Shown: positions 13,513-28,999 of the stretch, one piece after another
Numbering within the stretch: position 1 is the first letter of the stretch
Layout of the letters: every line of letters begins with the position of its first letter
Assembly: GCA_022829145.1 (NCBI GenBank)
Contig: CM040742.1
Location: forward strand, 10,260,131-10,324,130
Source of the DNA: Albula goreensis
Taxonomy: Eukaryota > Chordata > Actinopteri > Albuliformes > Albulidae
Length of the DNA: 64,000 nt
Direction of reading: 5' to 3'
Translations under genes and position numbers: made by a program
Notes under the pieces: generated by a model
The model's database searches: none
The model's input: the letters and a program-made list of their open reading frames with translations, nothing else
What the model was told of the DNA's origin: nothing

Positions 13513-13810
13513 AACAGTATGAGAGACAAGGAAGGAGTGTGGTTGTGAGAATGTTGGGGGGGATGTGAGGCGGTAAGAGGAGTCATTCTCAGAGCTCACA
13601 GGGCTGCTGTGGCAACATAGGTGCTAGGATCTCAGGAGTGAAGAACACAACCACGGTGTGAAAACAGAAAGGGCAAAACAGGGTAAACACTCACGCACAC
13701 ACAAACACAAAGTGAGTTACACATATTCACAGTTACACACTCACACACAAACAAACACAGAGTTAAACACACACACATATGCACACTCACTTACTGTGGG
13801 TGTACAGCAG

Positions 13811-14287
13811 GTAGTGAATGTCATAGTGTTAGTGAACGCAGTAGTGTAAGTGAATACAGTAGTGTAAGTGAACGCAGTAGTGTTAGTGAACGCAGTAGTG
13901 TTAGTGAACGCAGTAGTGTTAGTGAATGCCGTAGTGTTAGTGAACGCAGTAGTGTTAGTGAATACAGTAGTGTAAGTGAACGCAGTAGTGTTAGTGAATG
14001 CAGTAGTGTTAGTGAATACAGTAGTGTTAGTGAACACAGCAGTGTTAGTGAACGCAGTAGTGTTCAGTAGTGTAAGTGAATACAGTAGTGTAAGTGAATG
14101 CAGTAGTGTTAGTGAACACAGTAGTGTAAGTGAATGCAGTAGTGTTAGTGAACACAGCAGTGTTAGTGAATACAGTAGTGTAAGTGAATGCAGTAGTGTT
14201 AGTGAATACAGTAGTGTAAGTGAATGCAGTAGTGTTAGTGAATACAGTAGTGTTAGTGAAGTAGTGTTAGTGAATGCACATCAGAGT
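13811..14287. repeat. 18-bp minisatellite, about 26 copies
   Basis: The unit is GTAGTGTTAGTGAACGCA, with variants (GTAAG for GTTAG; ATACA, ATGCA or ACACA for ACGCA). Because 18 is a multiple of three, long artificial frames arise on both strands. One partial unit (GTAGTGTTCA) interrupts near 14,060. Confidence 0.95.
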
Positions 14288-14373
14288 TGATGGGGATCAC
14301 CCTCTTGTAAACACTCGCACAGTGAAGGCGATGTGAATACCCTCATAATCCTGGATGAGGAGACGTTTGATTT

Positions 14374-14568
14374 TTGAAAGAGTGGCGTGGCCAGCCCAGG
14401 TGGTTCTGTGGTTTCTGTTTAAGCTATAACCGGAAGGTTGTAGGTCTGATCCCTGCCTGAGTCACACAGCGGGCGTGTGAAAAGGCCAGTTTTGTTCCAC
14501 AGGCCACAGCATTAAGAAGGGATCTGCTCCCTTCCTGTGTAATGCAGAGCTCGCACGCCACGCTGCTC
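14374..14568 (+). mobile_element. tRNA-related SINE, second family, copy 1
   Basis: This 195-bp element begins TTGAAAGAGTGGCGTGGCC and contains a B-box-like GGTCTGATCCC; it ends near CACGCTGCTC. An almost identical copy in the opposite orientation lies at 30,993-31,187, with about four differences. Confidence 0.8.
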
Positions 14569-15719
14569 TGCACAGATCTCTGCACCACAAACCAGTGTGT
14601 ATGTGTGTTTATTTACACACTCACTCTCTCTCACACACACACATGCACACACGTGCACACATGCACACACACTCTGTGAATTCAGATGAGAAACTTTTTG
14701 CAATGTGCCATGGAAATGACTGTCTTTGTTCAAGGGTTAACTTTCTCAGGTCTCTCTCTGGGTGGGTATGGTTCGGGTTTTGTTTTCTGGTGGTTTTTGG
14801 GTTTTCTTAAATAGGATGCTCTGTAATATGTATATAGTTTGAGTGGAGGGTAAATAACACTTGCAGGCTGAGTAAAATGTTTTTCTGGATTTTATTTCTG
14901 TTTATTTATTTATTTATTTTCATGGTCAAGTGCTATTTTCTGTTTTCTTGTCTCGTTGAACAAAATATCTATAGTAAGTTTTTACACCATAACATTTATA
15001 TAATGCCATGTTAAACAATGGGTTCTGTTAAAAATGCCGTTATTATATTTCGTTATATCTCCAGAGATAACTCCTAAACCACAGGCTGAGAATGAGGAAC
15101 ACAGCACTTAAGCCATACTCTTATCCTAAATTCTCTCATTCCTGCAGAAGACAGACAGACAGATGAGTAAACAGTAATGGGTGTGTCTCATTTTCTCCCT
15201 AATTACTGGGAGTACTTCCATTAAGACCCCTGCCCCTCATCTCTCCCTCCCCCTCTCTCTCACCCCTGCTCTAGATGAGTTTTGTGGATGTTTTCCAGCA
15301 AACGTTCCTTTAATGAACCATTCCTGGGTCTCTAGGCAGATCACAGATACAGAGTCAGCAGAGTCCTCTCTCCCTACTGTTCACCAACAATTTACATACA
15401 TACATATACACTCAGGCTAAACACATCCCAGAACTACACACACAGATGTGGACACACATGTGCAAACACACACACACATGCTCAAACATACACATACATG
15501 GTCTTGTGGGGGCTCTTGGGTAATGGAATTAGGCCTTCAATTAAATAAATGAACACAAAGTTATTACAGTCTGTTATGGCAGTCATTATACCCACAGTGC
15601 ACTGGGGAGGGGGTGGTTATGGGAAAGAGAGAGGCAAGGAGGGATAATTGAAGGAATAATATTATGACAGGGTGTTTGATGAATGGGGCCCCTCATGTTA
15701 AAACACAAGGGACAGAGGG

Positions 15720-16030
15720 AAAGAGAAGAGAGAAAGACAGAGAAGGAGAGACAAAAAGAAAGAGAGAAAGACAGACAGAGAGAGGGAGAGTTGACTTTTA
15801 CATCCCGTTTTTGTCAATGTTGGGGTCAGTTTTTTTTATTTATTATGTATTTATGTATGTATGTATTTATTTATTTATTTCCAATTGTACAAAAACATTC
15901 TGTTGACCCCTTTCAACCAATTATCTTTTAATAGGAACAAATTACAGAAACAAATTACAGAGAAGGAAAGAGAGAAAGAGAGAGAGAGAGAGACAAAGGG
16001 AGGGACAGAGAGAGTGAAAGAGAGGGAGAG
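15720..16030. repeat. GA-rich tracts and AT-rich spacer
   Basis: Two purine tracts (about 15,715-15,790 and 15,960-16,035) are separated by a T/A-rich stretch with TATTTATTTAT runs. A poly(A) run lies at 16,198-16,217. Confidence 0.7.
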
Positions 16031-17369
16031 AGGATTTGAGTTTAGATCTCCTTTATACATTACAATGAAACAGCATGGAAAGCCTGCAATGAACAAAAGA
16101 AAAGCAAAAACATTAAATCAGCTAAACAAAGGAGAGGATGTGAGTGAAGAGCTACATTCATCCTCACACATCACAAAAAATAACGGAGAGAAAGCACAAA
16201 AAAAAAAAAAAAAAAATTTTAAAAATTGAAGAGACACAAAGGCAGAGAGAGAGGAGAGACTGAGAGACCGAACGAGGGGGAAAGACAGAGAGAGGCATTG
16301 CTGGGGCCTTGTGTGAAGAGGAAGCCGTGTATAAGAGCTCCTTTCAAGGTTTGCCACGGCAACCCTCCCGGACTCCCCTCCATGACAGCATAAACGCCAA
16401 TGGGTCGAAGGTCAATGTCATGAATGCTTGTAACACAGTAGCAGCTGTTCAGGGTGCAAATCACACACACAACCACACCCACAACACAACTACTGTCTCT
16501 CTCGCACATACACACACACAAACACACACACTCATACACACAGGAACCATAAACCGGAATAATTTGGTGCCCCTGCCCCAAGTCAAATTACTCTGATTGA
16601 TTGCAGTTACAGCAAGCCAAAGGCGTGAACCCAGAGCCCGAATTGGCACTCAACAAAAAAAAACAGCTCTTTATTCTGCCGTTCCCACACCACCTCAATA
16701 AAAACCAGACTTCCAACATTCTGGCAAAAAACAAGCTAACCAACTAATAAATAAAACCCTTCTCTCCAAAAACAAAACAAAACAGGCACATGAAGTTCAT
16801 GGGGAGCCAGACACAGGAAGCCAAACAGGTAAAAGGCATGTTGATGGGGTCATAGGTCAAAGGTCACCTGTGGAGCTGGGAGCTCTGTGCTTTGGCTAGA
16901 GGACATTTCGACAGTCATTGTTCTATTACTGGTAAAATGAAAAACGAAGACTCAGGTTGATGTGAAAACAATGAAAGAGCAAGATGGAGAATTGGGTTAT
17001 GCCTGAACCACAGCATGGGTTCTGGACTGGTCATACCCAGCAAAAAGAGAGGAACTTACCATCATGTGAAAGAGCACCCCTCCCCTCATAACCACCTGCT
17101 AAGAAGCTAATTCTGACAGACAAGAAAGAATCACTTTAAAATGAACTTTTATTTCAGATGCCATGTACACCTCTAGAAATGAAAGAAAAAAATCAATTAC
17201 TCTGAGCTGTTTTGGCTTCCCTGCAGTGTTAAATTGACTTTTGAGAGAAATTAAAGAAAGAGAATAATAGAATGAGGTTTAATGTGAAATACATTAGGAG
17301 CAAAGATAGAAACCCTGACATAATGCAGAAGATGACCACATTTTTTCACCAAACTATTTAATTATCCTC

Positions 17370-18138
17370 CTTCTCTAACTGTTGTGCTGGAACCAGGCTG
17401 GCTCACTATACCCCCTTTCCCACTGTAGAGCTGGAACCAGGCTGGCTCACTATACCCCCTTCCCCACTGTAGAGCTGGAACCAGGCTGGCTCACTATACC
17501 CCCTTCCCCACTGTAGAGCTGGAACCAGGCTGGCTCATTATACCCCTTCCCCACTGTAGAGCTGGAACCAGGCTGGCTCACTATACCCCCTTCCCCACTG
17601 TAGAGCTGGAACCAGGCTGGCTCACTATACCCCCATTTACCCCCCCACTGTAGAGCTGGAACCAGGCTGGCTGGCTCACTATACCCCCTTTCCCACTGTT
17701 GAGCTGGAACCAGGCTGGCTCCCACTTATACCAGGCCTCACTGCCCCCCCCACTGTAGAGCTGGAACCAGGCTGGCTCACTATACCCCCTTTCCCACTGT
17801 AGCTGGAGGCTGGAACCAGGCTGGCTCATTATACCCCCTTCCCCACTGTAGAGCTGGAACCAGGCTGGCTACTATACCCCCTTTCCCACTGTAGAGCTGG
17901 AACCAGGCTGGCTCACTAGAGCTACCCCCTTTCCCACTGTAGAGCTGGAACCAGGCTGGCTCATTATACCCCCTTTCCCACTGTAGAGCTGGAACCAGGC
18001 TGGCTCATTATACCCCCTTCCCCACTGTAGAGCTGGAACCAGGCTGGCTCACTATACCCCCTTTCCCACTGTAGAGCTGGAACCAGGCTGGCTCATTATA
18101 CCCCCTTCCCCACTGTAGAGCTGGAACCAGGCTGGCAG
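17370..18138. repeat. 44-bp minisatellite, about 17 copies
   Basis: The unit is ACTGTAGAGCTGGAACCAGG followed by CTGGCTCACTATACCCCCTT and TCCC. Copies differ by TTTCCC or TTCCCC, and by small insertions near 17,632-17,650, 17,720-17,750 and 17,800-17,815. The core GAGCTGGAACCAGGCTGG is almost invariant. Confidence 0.95.
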
Positions 18139-18269
18139 AAGAGGTTCAGGTTGAGGGCAGCAAAGATACACACCCCTTCAGTGCACTCCCAAAGGGAGTG
18201 GGAAAGGGGGGTGAGGAGAAGGTGAGAAAGGAGAGTCAGAAATCAACACACATGGGAAAGGAGCACAGC

Positions 18270-18670
18270 ACACCATGCTACACAAAAACAACAAACACAC
18301 AAATACAACACAAGCGTAGACTTACATATACACAAACACTTACACACAAATACCACACAACCATATACTTATGGACAGACACCACAAAATATACACACAC
18401 AAATATAAAACGAACACAGAAATACATATTAACACATAAATGTAACACACAAGTAGAAACACATATGCACACATACAAATATAACTCACATAAACATACA
18501 TACATGTATGATGCATACATAAAACACATGTACGAGTGCACACAAACGTTTACAACAAGCACACATACACAAAAAAACACACATACCCACTTGTGCACAC
18601 ACACAAACACCTGGAACACACATATGCAAACACAGCACACATAACACAATTGCACAGATCTCTGCTCACA
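18270..18670. repeat. imperfect CA/ACAT-rich tract
   Basis: About 400 bp of A/C-rich imperfect repeats (ACACAAATAC, ACATAYACAC). Not coding. Confidence 0.75.
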
Positions 18671-19019
18671 CACAAAAACATGAATGCTGTTCTTCGCATA
18701 GCAGTTTTTAGGAGGCATCGTGTGGCCCCAGCACAGCGACAGTGGAATTAGTATTGTTTGGTTTATAACAGCAGCCAGGTCCTTACTCAGATGTGTCTAG
18801 AATTTAGACACATGCTGGCACTCTGCATGAAAGCTATTCGTTTTTTAAAGATTGATTTTTCTTTTTTTCATACCCCTGTTTCGTTTGCATCTGAGAGGGA
18901 GGGGTACCACAGGGGAACAAAGCAATTAAATTCCTTTAAAAATATATTCAGTGGGATGAATTTTGAGACAACATTGATTGTGCTTCTACGGAGTTTATTG
19001 TGATATGGCAAGTTGTATA

Positions 19020-19555
19020 ACAATACAGACATTTGATCTTGGGCTTGGAGTCCAAGGGGGCAGCGTCATACCTCACACCTTTTGATGATGTGAACCCCCC
19101 ACCAGACCACTAGAAGAGAAAGAGAAATACAGAAGAAAGGAAGTTGACATGAAGGTGGAGATGGAGAGAGATGCCGGAAGCAGGGTACATGATGGGAGAT
19201 GAGGCACATGGCAATTTAATACCTGCGGAGAAAACCAGATAGAGGTATTGGAATGAGGGGTTGTCTGAAAATACTTCACCTGAACTTCTGTTTTCATAAA
19301 CTCCATTTATATCTGTATGACGAGGGCTCCCCTACATTTACCAAGTAATGAAAGAAACTTTCAGAAGATCTTATCTTACAACAGTGGGCCTGTGTGTGTT
19401 TGTGTGTTACAGATCTGCAGATGGAACAGCAGAGAGCTTTTCTAAGGAGGTAGGTGAGCCCTCACACACACAACCAAATTCACACACCAGCACAGCCCCC
19501 CAACCCCTAGAAACACAAACAAGCAAGCGCACACGTGGACACACACACACACACA

Positions 19556-19593
<38 letters not shown>

Positions 19594-20230
19594 TGCACAT
19601 ACTCTTGCTCTCATGAAAGTGCACATACACACCAATATAAACAAACCCAAAGCTGCTGTACTCAGTGCAGTGATATGTGAACAAGCACCCGGGTGTTATA
19701 GGAGCTGCAGTGGCGTATAATTGCAGATATGGACGGTTTAAAATATCATTACTGTGAATGATGCTAGGCACACACTTTCACCCCAGAGTAAAACGAGAGG
19801 TGCTAAAACAAACTTTTACTGGTGCTGCCAGCCCTTGACTTTGCAAGTAGCTGACGTGCCCTTCGTAAAAAAAAAAACCAGTTAAAATCTCCTGCCGTGA
19901 CATCACTCTGGGGGAACGTTAATCCGTGCGACACCAGGGAAGGCTCTCTCTCGTATGTGCGCTATGGGACCTTTCCCAGGCTGCGGGCTGGGCTGATCAC
20001 TCAAATAAAAAAGTCCATAAAGCTGTATTTCAGCACATACTGAAATAAAACAATGAAACTGCTAAGGGGTATAATGCTAATATATGTAAAAAAAACCTTT
20101 CGTTTAAAATGACAAAGAACTGTATGTAATATGCGAAAACTGCACTGTACGATTCACAAAATGTCTGTGACGTAAGAAATAATTAGAAATCATCTGAACG
20201 TTTTTGCAATGGTAAGCTCTCTGCTCCTTA
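19020..20230. other. intergenic, nothing recognised except short CA runs
   Basis: Unique sequence with (CA)n at 19,540-19,588. The AT/GC mixture around 19,890-20,000 includes a few CpGs. No gene was recognised. Confidence 0.5.
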
Positions 20231-20232
20231 CC

Positions 20233-20353
<121 letters not shown>

Positions 20354-20779
20354 TATGCACATCACAGTTAACTGTGTAACAGACATGTTGTTAGTTTATT
20401 AGATCAGCAGTGAGTTTGAGATACTTCCTACTCTCAGTTTTCAGATATGGGGGAGACACTTCTTTCCCAGGGAACTTGGGGACGAGGGAGGGAGCATTTC
20501 AGAACAAGCATCAGGCGACCAGAATCTGTTTATCAAACTGAGGTGAAAATATTTATGAAAAAAAATGTTCATTAAAGGACCATCTGTCAGCATGGATAAT
20601 TGCTTGTGAGCTTAAGAGTAACACTTCCATCGTGAGAATTCAGTTTTCCCATGTTAGGTTCCAGTAGGCCTGCTGCAGTTAGCCCCTAATTACATGTCAG
20701 TGTCCAATTAATCATGAATAATTAACCACGTTGTGGTGTCTTAAAAGAAATGGTTTATCTAAGCTTTCCTAAGATATGC

Positions 20780-21065
20780 AGAGACCCAGAAGATAACCCT
20801 ACGGGGAAACGCTTTCCTCTGTTAGCGCTGAAAAGTCCCGCGGATTTGAAAGGTCGGCAGCGCCGTGGTCCCCCGCTGTAAATAGCTTGTCCTCTCAAGG
20901 TCCCAGCTACAGGTCTCTCATTTTTCTCTCACGCTCTTTCTGTCGTGACAGTTCCTCACCACGACAGCAGCCCCCTTTCCTCCGCGCGAGACGCCGGACC
21001 CTCACGCTTTCCTCTGCCTCTCCCCTGAAATCAGGCCAGTGAATAATTAACGGGGGCCAGTGAAC
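20780..21065. other. GC/CpG-enriched non-repeat block
   Basis: The block contains CpG clusters (AAGTCCCGCGGATTTG, CCGCGCGAGACGCCGGACC) and GTGAATAATTAACGGG between AT-rich flanks. No coding match was recognised. It may be a regulatory element. Confidence 0.25.
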
Positions 21066-22334
21066 TGGCCACTCCCGGTTCCCCCAGTGTAATGAGTGCT
21101 TAAATGGGCATACAATAGCGCGCCACGAGAAAACATGCCTTTCAAAGAACAACGGAGAAAACCATATTATTACAAATACGAACGTATGTTAGAATCACAG
21201 CCACAAACAAATACCATGGATGGAGTTACTCCAGGACTACAGCTGAACCTAACGATGGCTTGTGGCTCTCGTGGGAAACGAACATCGTGTGCATAAAGAT
21301 GAAAGTTGTACGACTTTACATCGAGGGAAAAAGTAGTAGTAACAACAGAGTATTGGCAGCTCTAAGACATGACAATTAGCTAGCCTTAAATGCGTAAGGT
21401 GAGTAGAAACAGATGAAACTCGTACCGCGGCTGCACGGGACCATTCCCAAATACGTATATATAAATAGTCAACGGTGATCACTGTGTGGAGCTAATGCTA
21501 ACCACATGATTTCTCCGGAGGAATTTGGATATACACACCTTCATGGGTGTTTTGACCTGAAGAGGGTGTGACTCTTCAAACCGTCTTTGATATTCTCATG
21601 GTTGTTAAGCTTTAGTGTAAACATGTAATAAACACATTTCTACCGGTAAGCTGGCTATTCAGACAGTATACATAGAATTTACCATTGTTATCATTGCAGA
21701 TATCATGTATCATTTGACACGGCTTAAACTACCACATATTACACTGTATACAGCCTAAGAGAATTATTTTTTATAAAATAAAGAGTGTCTTATTTAAGTC
21801 AAAGAGACTACAGGATTACAACTCAAAACATTGATATTTTCAGCATGTTTATATGAATGGCATGCTTTATTCTGGTACTCTACATGACAGGACCCTGTGG
21901 CTCAGATAAGATAAGAGTTCAACAAACATGGCAATAGGACACCACATCGAGACCGGAACTTCAATAGAAGTACTTTAATGTATAGGTACTTTTTGGCCCC
22001 AGTTGCAGTGTCTGGTTAATAGATCCCCAAATATATCTCAGGGCAAGTGATTTGCTATAAACACTGCTAGAATCAGTCAAGCACATATAGTCTCTTCAAC
22101 AGCGTAGCAATATGCAATTCAATCAAAACAAGCTTTACAGTACAACGTCATTTTCTGTTGAATGTGTTATATTGTATTGGAGAAAAGACATCCTTTGAAA
22201 TGCAACCATTTCATTGTAAAATAATGAACATATGCCCTTAAAGAGACTAATGTCTGTTTTCACTGAATTGCATCATGGGTGGAATTTATATATTACACAC
22301 AGATGAATAAATTTATGAATGGGTGCGAAGAGTC

Positions 22335-22535
22335 AGCACTGTAGCATAAGGTTGGGAGCTGGGCTCATGAGGTTGCAGGTTTCATTCCCAGGTGGGGCAC
22401 TGCCATTGTACCCTTGAGCAAAGATGCTTCAGCAAAATATCCAGCTGTGTAAATGGACAGCATGTGGGAAAGAATGTGAGTCTCTCTGGATGAGGGCATC
22501 TGCTGAATGCCTTAAACGTAATGTAAATGTAATGA
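22335..22535 (+). mobile_element. tRNA-derived SINE, near full length
   Basis: Head (GTTGGGAGCTGGGCTCATGA), B-box-like GCAGGTTTCATTCCCAGG, GTGGGGCACTGCCATTG, ACCCTTGAGCAAAGATG, AATATCCAGCTGTGTAAATG and the tail CTCTGGATGAGGGCATCTGC with AATGCCTTAAACGTAATG. It is the best copy of the main SINE family in the window and the best reference for interpreting the 47-bp satellite. Confidence 0.85.
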
Positions 22536-22539
22536 GTAA

Positions 22540-24592
<2,053 letters not shown>

Positions 24593-24599
24593 AACCTGG

Positions 24600-26700
24600 C
24601 TGCTTTGTGCTAGCTTCCAAAAGGAAGGTGACTCACCTGAGCTGTGCAGCTGTGTACTGTGAGTGTACAGGTAAATAGAACTTTGCATGCTAAGCAATAA
24701 TGCACCTCAGTGCCCCTGGCTTATTACGAAATAATTCCCTGCTAACAAAGCTAACATTGTATCCCTATAACCCTGAGAAGCATTCCAGCAATGCCACAGC
24801 AATGCTGCTCGTGTGCTGCTTAGCTAGGCTGAACAGACATCACGTTTCCCATACAGCAGTCCCCTATTTCAGCCCCTTTTCACTCAATGTTCACAAGAAA
24901 GGTTGAATGTCCTGGATTTCCAGCAATCAGCAGCTTCAGCACAGTAAGATAGTTTTCCTCCCCATTTGCACTTGTCAAAGTGTAGCACATTCAAAGGCTA
25001 CAGATTTCAGGTCAGACGTGAGACTCGTAAGGTAGATGTTGTGTACTGAACACCCCACAAACACAGCAACTGAATCGGCAACCCCTACTCAACAATAGTT
25101 GTGACAACCAAATATCTCACACCTAGGGCTCGCTCCATACTGGCTTTATTAGTTATGATTGATGTTGTTATTAAGCCTGAGGAAATATGGCATATGGCTG
25201 CCCAAAGCTTTGTTCACTCTGCCCCACCATAAACAATGAGCAGCTGTCTGTCCGACAGTCTAAAACATGCAGAATAACAGATTTAACCATTTCGTTTATC
25301 TTCTTCATGCAGAAATAGCCGATTTGCAAACTGTGTTTCCAGCTATCACTACTGTTGGCCATTTTACACCTTACAGGCGACACTTAGTGCTACAGGAGAG
25401 CCAGTGACTATTTTTACCCGACAGACCACGCACAGTACTACAGGAGATTTGTTTTGAATGGCAAGGTGTGAATATTTGAAGGAAGTAGCCTTCATACGTG
25501 ATGGAAGGGTAGGATTGCACACAGTCATGGAAATTCATTGTTTACAGAGGGGCTCATCAATCAAAACTAAAGTCAGAGTGTAGTGAAAGGACCCATTCCT
25601 TCACATAAATGCATCAACGGTACCACTATTAGATAACAAGCTGACAACAGGATCTAAAGAATAACATAATGCACACATCAAATAAATGAGATACCATACC
25701 ATTATAAACTCAACACCTGCTGCTTAACCCACTTAGACTGTTTAGGTGTAAGCAAATGGGGTAATTATTCTGTGCTCTGTGCTTTAGGCTATGTGACATG
25801 ATTGTGCTTGCAAACCCTCATAAATAAATCTGAAGGATTTGATGTGGGTATGTTTCCACAACCAAAATGGCAACTTCTTTACAAACCAGCAAATTAAGGG
25901 CAATCACTGGAGGTGCAGTTTAGAGTTGTGTGCATTTGCACATTTATAGAATAAATGTTGTCAGTGAACTCTGCTTATATGTGCCATATGCTGCATTGAT
26001 AAATGTCACTTTTTATACAATGCACGGGATTAAGGATTTTGAGCGGGATTTGGATTTGAATACTAGAATAGAACTCCTGGGGCTGGGGAACTCCCATTCA
26101 CAGTCTGGGCTTCACACAGTCACACAGCCTGGGTGCGAACCTGTGACCACGGGGCCCTTACTGTGCTCGTAGTAAGTCTTTAAAGTAAATTGAACCTTAA
26201 GTTTTATTTTCTCCCAGCTCTGCTCAGTCCAAATGCAAACCCAAATCCGATCACATTTCTGCACATTCACTTCCTCTCCACACCATCTCATCGCCACTCA
26301 CGCTCTTATCATGGTCGATGAACGAGCGATTTCTCATCAAGAACCGGGATTCAATTAAAGCCGTGCAGGGGAACTTTGCATGGTTGATAACATGGTCAAT
26401 TAAAAGACGCGCAAGGCTGTCAGAGGTGTTCTACATCAGACAGTCCGTCTGTCTGTCCGTCCATCTGGCGTACGGATCAAACACGGTTTCAGACAGGCAC
26501 CGAGGCAGAGCGTGTTGACCTCAAAAAGGTACAGAGAATCAGACACTGATATATGGGCTCCTAAAATAACCACTCTATCCTTATCAACTGGCCACAAACT
26601 GTCACCTCCAGGAGGACATGCTTAGTGTGCAGGCTCTGTGCTCTTGCAAATACTGCAAAATTAAAACGTTTGCTTTGGGAGTACAGTATTACGTATCTGA
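24600..26700. other. intergenic, nothing recognised
   Basis: About 2 kb of unique AT-rich sequence. No gene, RNA or known repeat was recognised apart from a possible SINE-like scrap near 26,100-26,165 (GTGCGAACCTGTGACC). Confidence 0.5.
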
Positions 26701-26714
26701 GAAACGGCAGAGTA

Positions 26715-28248
26715 ACACTGACCAAGGCTCAGTGTATTTACAGAGGTAGAGTAACTTGGGGAAGTGCATTGTACTTACAGAGTTACTGACCAAACCCCAT
26801 TGTATTTACAGTAACAGACAGATAGTAATGGACTGAAGTCCATTGAATTTACAGGCAACAGTGCAAGATGGCTGAAGTTCATTGTGCTTGCAGTAGGAGA
26901 GTAGCTAACTGAAGCCCATTGTATTTACAGTATTAGAGTACCTGACTGAAGCTCATTGTCTTTACAGTATTAGAGTACCTGACTGAAGCCCATTGTACCT
27001 ACAGTAACAGAGCTCAGATGGCTGAAGCTCATTGTACCTACAGTATCAGAGCTCAGATGGCTGAAGCTCATTGTATCTACAGTAACAGAGCTCAGATGGC
27101 TGAAGCTCATTGTATCTACAGTATCAGAGCTCAGATGGCTGAAGCCCATTGTACCTACAGTAACAGAGCTCACATGGCTGAAGCTCATTGTACGTACAGT
27201 ATCAGAGCTCAGATGGCTGAAGCCCATTGTACCTACAGTAACAGAGCTCACATGGCTGAATTGCTCATTGATGGCTGAAGCCCATTGTACCTACAGTAAC
27301 AGAGCTCACATGGCTGAAGCTCATTGTACGTACAGTATCAGAGCTCAGATGGCTGAAGCCCATTGTACCTACAGTAACAGAGCTCACATGGCTGAAGCAC
27401 ATTGTACCTACAGTAACAGAGCTCAGATGGCTGAAGCTCATTGTATCTACAGTAACAGAGCTCAGATGGCTGAAGCCCATTGTACCTACAGTAACAGAGC
27501 TCAGATGGCTGAAGCTCATTGTATCTACAGTAACAGAGCTCAGATGGCTGAAGCTCATTGTACCTACAGTAACAGAGCTCAGATGGCTGAAGCCCATTGT
27601 ATCTACAGTAACAGAGCTCAGATGGCTGAAGAGCCCATTGTATCTCAGATGGCTGAAGCTCATTGTACCTACATAACAGAGCTCAGATGGCTGAAGCTCA
27701 TTGTATCTACAAGTAACAGAGCTCAGATGGCTGAAGCTCATTGTACCTACAGTAACAGAGCTCAGATGGCTGAAGCTCATTGTATCTACAGTAACAGAGC
27801 TCAGATTGCTGAAGCCATTGTACCTACAGTAACAGAGCTACAGTAACAGAGCTCAGATGGCTGAAGCTCATTGTATCTACAGTAACAGAGCAGATCAGAT
27901 GGCTGTACCTACAGTAACAGAGCTCATTGTATCTACAGTAACAGAGCTCAGATGGCTCAGATGGCTGAAGCTCATTGTATCTACAGTAACAGAGCTCAGA
28001 TGGCTGAAGCTCATTGTATCTACAGTAACAGAGCTCAGATGGCTGAAGCTCATTGTATCTACAGTAACAGAGCTCAGATGGCTGAAGCTCATTGTACCTA
28101 CAGTAACAGAGCTCAGATGGCTGAAGCTCATTGTATCTACAGTAACAGAGCTCAGATGGCTGAAGCTCATTGTACCTACAGTAACAGAGCTCAGATGGCT
28201 GAAGCTCATTGTATCTACAGTAACAGAGCTCAGATGGCTGAAGCCCAT
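26715..28248. repeat. 39-bp minisatellite with an age gradient
   Basis: The unit is CAGATGGCTGAAGCTCATTG followed by TACCTACAGTAACAGAGCT. From about 27,000 to 28,248 copies are nearly identical (variants: TACGTAC/TATCTAC, TAACAG/TATCAG, CACATGG). From about 26,715 to 27,000 only eroded units are seen (CTGAAGYYCATTGTRYTTAC AG). Small deletions break the array near 27,262, 27,640, 27,830 and 27,890-27,955. Since 39 = 13 codons, long repeated-peptide frames appear on both strands; these are artefacts. Confidence 0.95.
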
Positions 28249-28654
28249 TTGCCTAGGCCACTGCAGCTCACAAAGCCTCAGCAGTGGTCTCTGGCTTTAC
28301 TGAGTGAAATCCCTCCCTCTCTTGTTCCACAGTTCTCGTTTCCATTGTGCTGTTTTCCAGGACTGTCTCTCGACCCTTTTTTCCTGGGGTCGGGAGGGAA
28401 AATTGGAGCCATTTCCTCTGGGCCCGTCCACCCCGGCCCCCTGTATTCAGTTTTTCATGCACATGTACCTTCTAGACTGATGAGTTTTTGTATGTGCGTA
28501 TGTCTTTGTGTATATCTGTGTGTATGAGTGTGTGTTTACCTTTGCTTTGTAGTTGTTTATAGTTAGTGTGTGAGTGTGTGTGCTTGTTGTATTTGTGTAT
28601 GTGCATGTGAACATGTGTGTGTGTGTGTTAGTGTATATGTGTGTGCTGTGCAGT

Positions 28655-28905
28655 GTGTTATTGTGTATATGTGCTGGTGGTGTGCTTGCGTGTGTCATAT
28701 CTGAGTACTGTGTGTCCTGCTTGTATGTGTCTGTGTGTGTTTGTGTGTATGTGTGCTGGTGGTGTGCTTGCGTGTGTCATATATGAGTACTGTGTGTCCT
28801 GCTTGTCATGTGTGCTGGTGGTGTGCTTGCGTGTGTCATATATGAGTACTGTGTGTCCTGCTTGTATGTGTCTGTGTGTGTTAGTGTGTATGTGTGCTGG
28901 TGGTG
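28655..28905. repeat. TG-rich repeat, unit ~60-80 bp, three copies
   Basis: A unit containing GTGTGCTGGTGGTGTGCTTG, CGTGTGTCATATATGAGTAC and TGTGTGTCCTGCTTG recurs at about 28,670, 28,753 and 28,810, inside a longer TG-rich stretch starting at about 28,490. Confidence 0.85.
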
Positions 28906-28999
28906 AGTACGTGCTCATAAACTGAAAGCAGATGAATAAAGGTGCATTACAGTGGCTGTAAATAAGACTCAGAGGGATGGGGCAGACTGTACAAACAGT

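Noticed and set aside
13741..14290. Frames with VSE/CSS and FTNTTA repeats
   Set aside because: 18-bp unit artefact on both strands.
27265..28303. Long open frames on both strands with a repeated 13-residue peptide
   Set aside because: They follow from a 39-bp unit (13 codons) without stops; frames are open on both strands and break at array indels. No gene signals.
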